The notes beneath the pieces are model-generated. The model was not told the DNA's origin. It was given only the letters and a program-made list of their open reading frames with translations, and searched no databases. From positions 310,001 to 374,000 of the forward strand of contig JARVKI010000004.1 in NCBI GenBank assembly GCA_036674765.1: a DNA stretch of 64,000 nt. Direction: 5' to 3'. Shown piece after piece: positions 22,618 through 33,662 of the stretch (position 1 is its first letter; each line of letters starts with the position of its first letter). The stretch is from Seiridium cupressi. Taxonomy: Eukaryota > Ascomycota > Sordariomycetes > Amphisphaeriales > Sporocadaceae. A program made the translations under genes and the position numbers.

Positions 22618-24511
22618 TTACCCCCAACGCTTCATGATCTCTGCTCCTTTCGTAGATATCTGCGTGCTGGCATTTTCTTCGCGTTCACCGACTGTGTGAC
22701 CACGCTGACCTTGATCTAGAATTGGGACTGCTGATCGATGCGCATCGGGCAACGAGAGGGATTGACTAGCAGCAGGACGCAACACCTTGTTAACCTGCAA
22801 TTGTGGCAGTTTTAGTGTCTGCTGTAGGACCCGAATCTCTCGGTTCTCGCTTTCGAGGACCTCGAGTGATTCCTCGGTCTGGCCGTCACGGAACACAGCA
22901 CCCCGGTGGCCAGAACCCTTCAAACTGTCGGCCACAAGGCATTCAAGAACATCGTTGCTGATATCTGTGCCCTCATTAAGACTAGGCTTTACTGCCGATT
23001 CGAAGGCGGCGTGCAAACTCCTTAATCTCTCGTCGTCCTTAGCTGCACGTTTGGCCAGATATTCCTTAAGCAGTGCGATCCTCTTCGCTGTGGGAGTAAG
23101 AGGATCTACAGCCTTGGACGGGAAACCGCTGTGTACTTCTAGACTCTGCCGTAGTTGAGACACGAGTGCTGTTGCCTCCTCTGAGATGCGCGGGTTATTT
23201 GCCGTGTCCATATCGCGACTTTTGGGGCTGATATGGCTGAAAGCGGCAGTTTTGTCAGCATTGAGGCTCTGGTATTGCTCGTAAGTGCCGAGGAGTGCAA
23301 AGTGATGATGGACAACCATATCAACACGAGATGCGAGTAGCTCGAGTCGTTCATTCATGAAAGACAGGCAGCTACAAATCTACAAATTTTCAGCGTTAGA
23401 TTTATCGGTCGGTAGCAAATTCACTTACATAAGAGCCGATGATGGCGTTCTGGTCCTTGTGGGACTTTGCCTTAACATTACTGAACTGCAAGATCGGCCC
23501 CAGCATAGTCTTCTCTACCGCCATATGGGCAACTGGTACAACCTCGTCCCAAAGCGAGCTGATTTCTTCGACGACAGCACGGACTTCAGTCTCGAAAGCA
23601 TCGGCATAGCTTGTTGCGACAGGACGGTCCTGGGCATGTTTCTTCAGGGCCTCTTTCAAAACGAAGTTGAGCGCCCGTTTGCACGCGACGACTGAAAGCA
23701 TGACTTCGCTATTGTGATTTAGTACTCGGTAAGGTAGCAAGAGCAGGCCACGCAAATAGAATTGAAAAAAGAAAGAAAAAAAAAAAACATACAGATGAGC
23801 ATAGTAACGAGCTGCCTTGACGAGCGACTTGTCCTCGTGGGAAACCTTGATCTCACGACCGAGGGCCTGTAACTTCTCTAGAAGCTTGTCAAAAAATTGA
23901 TTGCTATGATTTGACACGGGTTGGTCTGCCCGCCTGTCGCGAGTCCCCAGTGATGTCCCATTGAGGTAAGAAGGGTCCGTGGCAAGCTTTTCGATGTGTG
24001 AAAGATTGCTTGATATGGTTTGTCTCAGCTCGAGTTCCTCGGAGGAACGCTATCAACGCTCATTAGTGAGATACCAGAGTTTCGAGGCCGAAATACCTAC
24101 AGCCTCCTCCAGACGAGCCTTGGCCGTCTTCAACGAGTTCAGCTTCGAGATTTTGGCTTCTAATCGGTCTTTGTCAGAAGTCTCGCTTGACTGGACCAAA
24201 GTTTTGCACCGTTCCAGATTCAGTTGGATCGCAGAAGCCTTCTTGGCCAGAGACTCAACATAGCCGTTGTGGTCATCGGTAGATGCCTTAATCTCACTTA
24301 AGTCAATAGCTGCTGCATTGTTTCTTGTAGCATCTACCGCGACCTTGAGAAGTCCGGACGCTTTTGCTTCCTTGACGCTATGGTTATGAGTTACCTGAGG
24401 TGCCAAAGTGGTGGAGTTGTTTGCTTACAACTGAAGTTCATCCTTGCTCAGTTTCACTAGCTTGAGACTTCCTGTGCTTGTCTCATCAGGCTTCCTGTCC
24501 TCGCTAGCCAT
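22618..24511 (-). CDS. Unrecognised coiled-coil protein, five exons
   Basis: Exons 24511-24429, 24377-24101, 24049-23793, 23708-23429 and 23379-22618 join in one frame to 552 residues; introns are 49-84 nt. The protein is almost wholly helical and charged. Residues about 28-120 and 390-480 look like coiled coils with many Ala, Lys, Glu and Leu. A more globular segment near 205-300 (ALNFVLKEALKKHAQDRP, then EEISSLWDEVVPVAHMAVEK) seems the best-conserved-looking part. No signal peptide or membrane helix. The length and layout suit a cytoskeletal, spindle or tethering component, but I cannot assign a family. Intron 3 contains a long poly-pyrimidine run on the coding strand. The first-intron acceptor (CCATAG) was chosen because the alternative CCTCAG would give a stop. 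Confidence 0.75.
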
Positions 24512-27047
24512 TCTTCTCGAGACGAACAAAATGGACACGCCAGAGTCAGTCCCGACAAAATCGGTGTAGATGAGATTATCGGCGACGCGAGGTTATGCGG
24601 ATATCAAAGCGATGCAGAAGGAACGCTCTACTGGACGAGTTCGGGTGCGTAGCAGGACTGAGCTTTCATAGGTAGGAGGGATAACAGGCAGCCTGCTGAC
24701 GGCAGTAGGGCTAACTGGGTTTAATCAGAGGAATTTCGCATGCTAGTATTTGAATGCTGCCATGCAGTCAATATACCATTGCAAGGTGTCGGGGCGACGG
24801 GTGATAAGGTCGTGTTTTGGGTAGGGAATACAGCGACGGCCTAAGGTGAAAATGATTAGGGGCAAGACACTGTAGTGGAGTGTTGAAAACGCGTTGGCTT
24901 CAGGCGCGTTTGCGATACATTCATTCAATGATGGTGGGGCAGCCTAGCAGCAACCCGACTCGTTCCCCGCAATCCATAAAAAACACCACCCCCTGGAATA
25001 GGTTCGCCCAATTTACAGTGCAGTGTACATATTCCGTAAAACCTCAAATCAATCATTTCGCGAAAAAGTCCTCCATTAAATGTAAACAATTGGCTGACAA
25101 TGTCAACACCATGATTTCTCCCGCAATGTTACGCCTGCATGCCGTGTCTCCTGAATATCCAGAGCCGATATCTGCCCTCCCCAATACTCATAAGATGGCG
25201 TACCGGCAACCTTGGAAACGTTGTTTGGTCGTGTTCAGAAATTAAGCTTTGGCTGCAAATAGAGATATCCGATATCATATCACACAGAAGACGGATCGTC
25301 TGATGTTGAAGGTCCGGTAACCCGATGAACTTGTGGTATTGCGTAGAACTTACACATGCGGACAACCTTTGCCAGCCACGAGTTTCCCGTGACCATACAG
25401 CAGGGAATGGGATGCGTCGGTGCAAGTCCGCGATCCACCTGTGCACAGCATCTGCCCATACTAGCAGTGTAGCCATACAGGTCACGACCCTGTTACCGAA
25501 GAGTAGATGGGAGTGACGCAAGTAGTGACAAGACACAAAGTTGATCCATATTGGTGGCAGGCAAAGCAACGGCAATCATAAAATTAATGCACTCAGTCGC
25601 ACTCGCACACCGTTGACATTGGCACAGACAGACCATACATCAAAGCATTCGATAGAGGGTGGGTCTTTTCTCCAACTTCACATTGCCTAGCTTCAGGAGC
25701 CGCACCCTTCCGTTCGCTTGCCGACCATCCAGACTCTCACAGAAGCGCATTGCAAACCGAACAGAAGTAGCGGTAAAGGGCTCCATATCCTTTCAACCAC
25801 GCAGGCTCTTTATCTGGCTAGGCCCTCCTCGAGGTCTGAATCGTTGTCCCAAGCCACCGGCCCATTCAAAACACCATTCACTCTCCATATAACTAAGCTT
25901 TTCGATATGGCTAACGTCACTCAACTCATAACAAGCCTGGACAGTGGCTTGTTTATCGATCGTGGTAGATTTTGAAGAGAACTACTGCCGAAGAATCCCT
26001 GATTATCCTCATCTATCTTCCAACCATCTTCTGGAAGCTTGTTGGACCAGGGGTGCTGCCCAGGCACACTCTGTTTGCAAATGGACGCCGTGAACAGTCC
26101 AAATCGTATTTGTACCACCATAGTGCTGGCCGCTAATGTATCTTGTCTATTGAATGTGCATAAGACTGTACATATCAACTGATGCTCTCTGGAGAAGCTT
26201 GTTGTAGCAGATACATAGTGTAAAAAGATACTTTTTAGGGTCCATCGCACCGACGAAAGCTCGAATCCCACGAACGCACGGTCGCAAGGCTGAAGCTTAG
26301 ATCACAGGGGCACATTATGGTCGCCCATACCGCGTCACCACATCTGAAGATGGCAGCTAGTACATGCTGCATATCTTTAGAGAAGTCCTTGTTGACGCCT
26401 TGCAGGATCTAGGACTGGCGAACCTCTGTGCAATTCTTGCTAGTCAGGCCCTAGGTACGAGGTTCACAAGCATGCAGCATCCCGCTTTCACGATGCTGCC
26501 ACAGCCGCCCTGTCAAAAATGGCAGTACCCGAACATGCTATCCTTGCGCTTGTTACATGGACAACTGGGTTGGGGCTTGGTCTTGTGTTTGGCTTGATGA
26601 AGTATCTATTTGTGCATCAATGTTCATTATCACACCTGTCTTACACCTCAGAGGTCGAATGCTGGGCAATCTATTGGCTGCATATATCTAGCCAAACCCG
26701 TGAGACGTCGTTGCGACTTGTCTCCAGATCATCCGCACATGTTCAATAGGAAAAATGGATTTGTTGATAGCATGGTTAGCCCTCAGGGTCCTCGTGCTGC
26801 CACGGGGCTACCATACTTCGTCGTATCAGCAAGGTTCACTGTCGAGAGGCTCTTTTCTCACTGGTCGGTCTAGGCCCAACAACAAACGGGGAAAGCTCTT
26901 TCCTATAAGTTTCAACGGTTTCCGGGGCACTTTGTCTCAATGTCGAGATTACTTCGAGACATCCTCCCATAATTTATCCGATCTTCCCAGGCCACACCCC
27001 GACCTCTGCATATCTCTGTTCCCTCCCGTGCTACTACGGCCGGCATC
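24512..27047. other. Long intergenic stretch, nothing recognised
   Basis: About 2.5 kb between divergent genes. Several open frames up to 148 codons occur (for example minus strand 25129-25575), but none shows a motif, signal peptide or convincing splice structure. Confidence 0.5.
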
Positions 27048-28783
27048 ATGAAGTCCACCTGGGTTTACCGTGTGCTCCGCGCCATCAGAGCGCCGGAGAC
27101 CAAAAAGAGATACACGGATGCCATGATCGGCATCCTCTTGGTGCCACTCATTCAACTGCTAGTAGCACCAATTCAGATGGCTCTCAATTCCCGCCGAATT
27201 GACCTCCCAGCCTCGATATTGGTCATGGTCATGGCCACCATCACAATGCTATTCATAGACTCTATCTGTGGCAGAACCAACTCCATCTACAGCGGTCACA
27301 TGAAAGGTCCGGTAAGTACCACTTCGTGGGCGTGATATTCATCATTCAGGGGTAGTCCTAACTTGTCGGCGGTAAATACAGGTTGACTTTCTGGGTCGCC
27401 ATATGTCATTCGGGTTCGTGGCATCTTTTGTCATGCTTAGCAGAGACCACATCACCACTGCTACGGATATTCCACGCATCGCAGGAGCCTTTGGTAAGGA
27501 TATTTGTTCGCCAAACTTGTTGGCCATCTTCTCATCCTGTTACAGTCGTCACTACACTGCTCAGCTACGTCGGCTCGTACTTGTTTGCAGCAGGAAGCTA
27601 TCGGATCGAACAACGCGTCAGAGGCCTTCGAAATCGAATGGAAGATGTAGAGAAGGCGGCCAGTCAACCCCAAGGCTCATCTGATCATGCTAGGCGCGTG
27701 TCACAGATCGGCAAGCTCACTACGACCATCGCCAACAATGGGTCATTTTCATCCCTTGAAACGATGTGCGCGCCATCTGTGACCGTTGACTTTGTCGTCA
27801 GAACGGCCCCCCTTTGGATGTCGCTTTTCCTGCTTGTCACCATCGGGCTTCCTGTCTACTTTGCCACGAGATACGAGCTGCCATTCGAGACGTTCTGTTT
27901 CGTCTTCTTCTGGATCGGTGCTCTGTACTTTCAACGAGCTATCAAGTCGTGCAAGATGCTCGAGCTCCAACCTCGACTCCGGTCTATCCTGGCAGTAGCC
28001 TTCAACCCTGTGCTGGTAACATCAGCCCTCGCCACAGCCTACTTCTGGATCAAGACAGCACTTACCCACCGCGATATCGGAGATATCCTGAGCGACTTCA
28101 AACACCATAATTCATGGGCCAGCCTTATGATTCAGCTCAACGAAGACGGACAGTTCACCAAGCACGTTGGTGCAGGAGATCTGGCGAATGCCCTCCTCGA
28201 CGCAGGCATCGTGTCCCTCGGCTTCAAAATGTTCGAATATCGAGGCGAACTCTGGAAAAGCTTCACCACCGTCTTCTGCACCTCGCTTGTCTTTGCCACA
28301 ATAAACGTCTTTATCAATGTCATCTTCTCACGTGCAATGGGTCTTCAGCCCGCCGAGGCCCTTGCATTCTGTGCGCGCAACGTCACGATCGCCCTCGGAG
28401 TACCAGCCGTCCAACATCTCGACGGCAGCACCACCCTCATGAGCGCCCTCGTCGTATTCAGCGGTATGCTCTTCCAGATGACAGGAGACCTCCTTTTCTC
28501 TTGGCTCCACATCAACGACCGTATGGTGCCCTCTACTGCTTCTTCCTCAAGCGACAGCGAGAAGAGCTGCGAAGGAGAGGGGGAAAGCGACTGCAAGATC
28601 ATCGCTGCTGGTGTCACTGTCGGAATCAATGCAGCAGCTATGGGCACATCCCACCTTATCGAGCGCAACTCAAAGTGCGCCGCCTACTCGGCTCTTAGCA
28701 TGACCATATTCGGTGCGCTTACGGTTGCGCTGACGGCCGTGCCTGTGATCGCAGATGCACTCACAAAACTTGCTGCGCGGTGA
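27048..28783 (+). CDS. LrgA/LrgB-like fused membrane protein
   Basis: Exons 27048-27311, 27382-27493 and 27546-28783 join to 537 residues; introns of 70 and 52 nt. The N-terminal part is a string of hydrophobic helices (IGILLVPLIQLLVAPIQM, ILVMVMATITMLFID) like LrgA/CidA. A polar linker about 145-185 (RIEQRVRGLRNRMEDVEK) separates it from an LrgB/CidB-type half. That half has NVTIALGVPAVQHLDGSTTL, then MSALVVFSGML and AAGVTVGINAAAMGTSHLIE, ending in a helix (IFGALTVALTAVPVIADAL). In bacteria LrgA and LrgB are separate proteins affecting autolysis and carboxylate transport; in plants a fused form, PLGG1, exports glycolate and glycerate from plastids. A transporter role for this fungal protein is therefore inference; the membrane and substrate are unknown. 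Confidence 0.88.
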
Positions 28784-30833
28784 TCGATTACGAGCCGAAT
28801 TACGAAGACGTTGTTACGATACCCACGATGCTGGCGTTTCCATGTTTCTTGCTTTTTATAATGCTCCATGGTAATTTGTTTCAGAGGGTTGATGTGATAC
28901 CACAAGCGCGGTGTTTAAGGTCTACGACGATACGAAAGGGGAATGACTAGAGACATGATCAGACCCTCATGATAGAGCCATGGTTAGGAAGCACATGATG
29001 CACATAGGTGCTCAAGACACACCACATAATAGAGATAATTTCCCACACAGTCAGAAGATCACTTTATACCAGCTGCAGCTGCAAGTAAAGAGCCAATATA
29101 GTAATGCTGAAACAAAATACTCTGCATCACTGCTCCATAGATGACTATTCTTACTACGCCCCTTTTCAAGCTTTTACCAATCATCTTAACTAGTAAATTT
29201 GAATAAGTCTTAAGTGCATTTCTCCATATCTAGTGGGAAGTGGCGGTAGCCTAAGCCACAGACCTAGAGATTGACTATATCATAATAGGCTTATAACATG
29301 GGATACCTGGTGCCGCAGACTCTTTGTCGGGAGTGCTGGAATGGCGGCCCAGCCCCTGGAGTCCTCTAACCAGTGCGGTAGGGAGCTGCTTATAGACGTA
29401 AGGAAGGCGAGCACAAGAATTGGATCCTCTATTCAGCAGCCTTTCAAAGAGCACAATGGCAGCGGCTCATCTGTTCGACCTCATGTAGGATCCACACGAG
29501 TGGGAACAGGGGGTAGACGTCGACGTCAGCGTGGACCGTGAGTCAAAGAGGTTAGACGGACCACTTCGTTTGTGATGACCTGGAAATCTTAGAACCACAT
29601 GGGTCAGATAACGGTAGGAGGACGTACAGCCGTACCTAAGCGAGGCTACATCCGCTCCTTGGACCCAGCAGAACGGATGGACGGGCCTTGAATAGTTCTG
29701 AGATTGGCCTATTAACGGCCAACAAGGAGCAAAAGGGCCGGTGCTATCTGATAGGAATGTGTACCAAGAAGCAAAGAAACTGTACACAGTTACAATGCCA
29801 TGCTCGTAATATTGACGTTATTAAGCGGTAGATCAGTAGTTGGCTCATGAAGTTATCGGCATGTACAATCCTCATGACGTGACATTGATATCATTGTGTT
29901 CGTTTTCACGTGGGCGAAATAGCTTGTACACTCAATCCAGCTCATCTGGATGTATAGTAATATGGGGTCTAGTCGTTTTTGGATGGCTCACATTACGCCG
30001 GAGACAACAGCGGAGTACGGGTATCACCTAAAGTCGACGCTATAGCTTGTTGAACAGCATGGAGGAGCATCTGGTCCATGAATATTATACCAGTATCTAT
30101 TACGCATAAATCAACACATGATGAGTCAAGAGCGACGACACCATTTACACAACTGTAGGCGTACAGCTGGGTGAACGAGATATCTTGTTTGTTATGTACG
30201 TGGTACTAGTTAGGTCTTGGGATCTGGGTCGGCCCAAGAAATTTGGCGTGTCTGACTAGGAAGTTCAGCTGTGCCAGTTGGACATGCAGTGATGCTTATT
30301 TGGGGACCGTGAAAATGCTTTTTGGAGTATGGATACAAATTTCCCATCTGCCGGCCATGGGTGGTATGGGAATTCTCGTCGAGAGATAACGAGAAATCTG
30401 CTAGTGACGCAACGTCATACTGATTCAGACCCTGCATATCAACGTTGAGCGCACACGTCTGACCATCCAATTCAGACCCTGCTCGACAAATCTTGTCGGG
30501 AGGAGAACCGAGCATGGGCAAGACGGGATGTCGTGCGTCCACTTCTCGTGGTAGGTACTTATTCTAACCTAGAAGTACATGTTAGCCACAGGATCATGAA
30601 TAAGCATGAGCCTGAACAGGCGCGGTCCCAAGACGCAAAGCTTCTCAAGCTCGTGACTTGGAAATGCCTGTACATCTAGAAGTTCTGTTGGTCTTCTTCA
30701 ACGGGAAACACGAGTCTGCCTCAGCCTCGGGGACCAATGAGCCCCGGGTCAGGATCAAACCCAAGGTGAACATGAGAACACTGGGGAGTGATCCACAGGC
30801 AAGACGATGACAAGCGTTCGAATATGGAAGAGC
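28784..30833. other. Intergenic, nothing recognised
   Basis: About 2 kb between convergent genes. A minus-strand frame at 30210-30542 is the longest (110 codons) and has no motif. The part just beyond 30833 may contain a last small exon of the Pin1-type gene. Confidence 0.5.
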
Positions 30834-31483
30834 TTACCGTTCAATCAAATGCAGCCCACTTTGTGTCTCGACTACAGTGCTCATTTGGCCTGGTTGCAAT
30901 GCAAAAGCAGCTTCCTCAAACTCCTTTTGCATATCGCCCTTGCCAAAGTATCCCAGGTCCCCTCTCTTACGGGCACTACTGCAGTCACTCTCGGTCAGTG
31001 CGAGCTCGCCCAGGCTGACCTCGCCACGCTTGATACGGGCCTCGTGGTTCTTGATGATATCCCTCGCCTCTTCCTTGGAGCGTGTGATCTCGCTTTCTCT
31101 CCAGGAGGCCGGGCGGCGCGACTCTCGGTGCTTCACCAGCAGATGAGCCGCGCGGATCTTATCGGCGGGCTTGGCGACGGCAGCGCCGGCGGACGTGGAG
31201 CTGTGGTTCAGGGCCATGTACTTCTTGAGCCTCTCGGTGTCGGTGCCCGACGGGGGCTCCCAGCGTGAGATTTTCTCGGCAGCGTTGAAATAGTACGGCA
31301 GGTTCTTAGAATTGCTGTGGCGCACCTCCCAGCCGGAGGGAAGACCTGTCTCATCCTTCGCGGCAAGGTTAGCTTCGGCTGGTTCGACGTCGGCGCAAGA
31401 ATCGCATCGCAGGACGCGTGTAAGTCTGGGAGGTGGTTCTGCGTCGCAATTGATTACCGAGCTAGGCGCGATATGCTTACCAT
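30834..31483 (-). CDS. Peptidyl-prolyl cis-trans isomerase, Pin1/Ess1 type
   Basis: The main exon, 31355-30834, encodes a WW domain (GLPSGWEVRHSNSKNLPYYF, then RWEPP) followed by a parvulin domain. The parvulin has IRAAHLLVKH with the active-site His, a basic loop SRRPASW for phosphate binding, the catalytic Cys in SDCSSARKRGDLGYFG, and LQPGQMSTVVETQSGLHLIER at the end. The start codon appears to be a separate exon: an ATG at 31483-31481 is followed directly by a GTAAGC donor, and the main exon begins in phase after CGAAG. The result is 174 residues, as expected. It isomerises phospho-Ser/Thr-Pro bonds, notably in the RNA polymerase II tail, in the nucleus. A good donor (GTAAGC) overlaps the stop region, so the last few residues may come from one more downstream exon. 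Confidence 0.93.
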
Positions 31484-33662
31484 ATTGTCGGGTTAGAAAG
31501 CAATTTGGCTTCCGTAAAATCTAGAGGCAATCGCGCGGTGCACTGGAGGTCTCAACTGATGGGGATCTTGGGCGCTTCGTGGTCCGGGGTGAGATTGGCG
31601 GTTGTTCAGGGTCAAGAGGTTTTGTTACTTTTAATGGAGTTTCGGGATGGCGTGGAAGTTAAAGGCCTCCAGCTTTGGGCTCTGGAATCCAGCTACTAAT
31701 TAAACCACCAAGAGGCGTGCTGGAATAGGCGAAGATGCACGTCAGCGGCAGATTTTCCAAGGTTTGGAAGTGGATGGCTTGAAGCAGGAAACCCACCGTT
31801 GCTCCGAGCGACGATCACGAGGGTCATCGACCCTGCCAGTGCGGGGCACTTTCCCTCGAAACGCGGGGCACTTGCATGATGGGGGTTGCAGGACTCGATG
31901 CCACCATACTTTAGTCCATTGTACATACCAAACAAAGCCTTTGACCATCGCAGTGGAGGTGTATAACAATACGAAACTTTCAACATGAAATAGTGATTAG
32001 AGTGTTACACCGGCGGTGAAGTGGCCGAGAGTGCTGTAGCGATTCGCGCCTGAAATCTCAGAGCCTATCAATCCACGTATCACATATGGGCGTCCTTGAT
32101 TGTGCGAACGAATCAGGTCCAGATTCTGTGCTTGAGTTGAAAGCGCTCTAGGACTGTCAAAATACGATATTTAGTGAGGGTCCGAGATGAAAAAGAGACT
32201 GGGCAGAATCCTATTCCCTCCTCCTATTTCCCCCTATTCTTTCTTTCTTTCTTTCCTTCTTTCGTCTTCTTTCTATCATCCTGTTAGCGCTCTGCCAGAT
32301 AGATATGAAGGGCCGCCTTGTCTGCAATGGACCAGAGTAAGTACATACTTGCATGAAATTGCTCGATCAATAGCGGATGCCGGGCATTCCGATGAACCCT
32401 CTTATGCATGGATATCCAGAGCGCCGCCGCTTCGGAGCAAGAAAACCTGATGTTAGCAGTAAAACCTCCAGCAAAGCTACCTCTCGATAACTATCACATT
32501 CTTGGGAACCATTGGAAAAAGTGCAATACGGCTCTCTCCGAAGAGTCGAAACATTAGTTGGACTTTCTAACTTGGCCAAACACGCGCAAGCCGCCCCTCG
32601 GCTTGACGGGCTTTTTCATTTATTTTCAGATCCCCGTGACGCTGTTAGGAAAGAAGAGGTCTACTTGAAGACGTCATGACTAAATCACAAGGTGTGTATT
32701 TCTAAAAACATGTTTGGATTTTTCCAGCAACGAATATAACGCTCCTATGGTGCTTAACTTTGTTTCGTGGCTTGATATCTAAACTGGTGTCAGAACTACT
32801 GGACTGCAAATGAGAAACGAACGCATTTAACCCACACTGGTAGGACCTATCAGTGATTTAGTTGATCATAGTAGGAGGCTCTAATAGTTTAAATCCAAGC
32901 AAGGCCGATACTTGAATGATTCTACAGAAAGCTTGAATGACCAGCTGGGATGCCTAGTTACATATGTTCATTTTGGTCCTTAAAGTACACAGAGCATCTT
33001 TACGTGATGTTGCCGTATGGAGTTGTAGCCATAAGCATATTGAGACTAAATCAAAAGCCGCTGCCGACTGTACGAAGATGAAAGTCTAGGCGGATCTAGG
33101 TTCCTGACTGGATTTCTGAATACTGTCCCGCTGTGATTCATTTCTCATTGTCTAAGGGGCAGCCTCGCTTGAGCAAACAGATCGTTAGTCAGATCTGAGA
33201 TGGGCTTGTTCACAACGCACGGACTCAAAACCACCCTTTGTCAGGTTGATTGTCAGCATTGCGCTAGCACTTTCGCTGAAAAGTCCGAGCTCAGCTGGGT
33301 GGCCAATGCGTAGGTTGGATTCCACCAGCTTTAAGCCTTTCTTCCATCGGCGCGACTGCAACTGCAAGGCTAGCAGCAGCATAATTCGCCGCCTATTCCA
33401 CATTCCGAAAACAACACAAAAGAGTCATTCGCCTCGGTGAGAACACACATCGGCCAGATCTGCGTGCATCATCGTAGAACAATCATCCATTTTCTGCTAC
33501 AATAGAGGCAAGGCAAGTCTGAGGTCCTGGACCCAACTTAGACACACCTACAAGTGGCTCGCCTGCTTCTCTAACTTCACCTTCACCTTTCACCTTGCCA
33601 CCTTTATTCATCACCAAAAACACCACTCCCCCTGGCCCCAGAACACCATCCAAAAAATCAGC
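31484..33662. other. Intergenic between Pin1-type and RPB9 genes
   Basis: About 2.2 kb upstream of both genes (divergent). It holds a pyrimidine-rich tract at about 32216-32282 (TTTC units) and no recognised gene. Confidence 0.55.

Noticed and set aside
26250..26275. GCTCGAATCC resembling a tRNA T-loop
   Set aside because: Upstream bases do not form a D arm or an acceptor pairing with the 3' side.
26519..26749. Hydrophobic plus-strand frame that could be a membrane protein start
   Set aside because: Only one helix-like segment, then random sequence; no splice continuation found.
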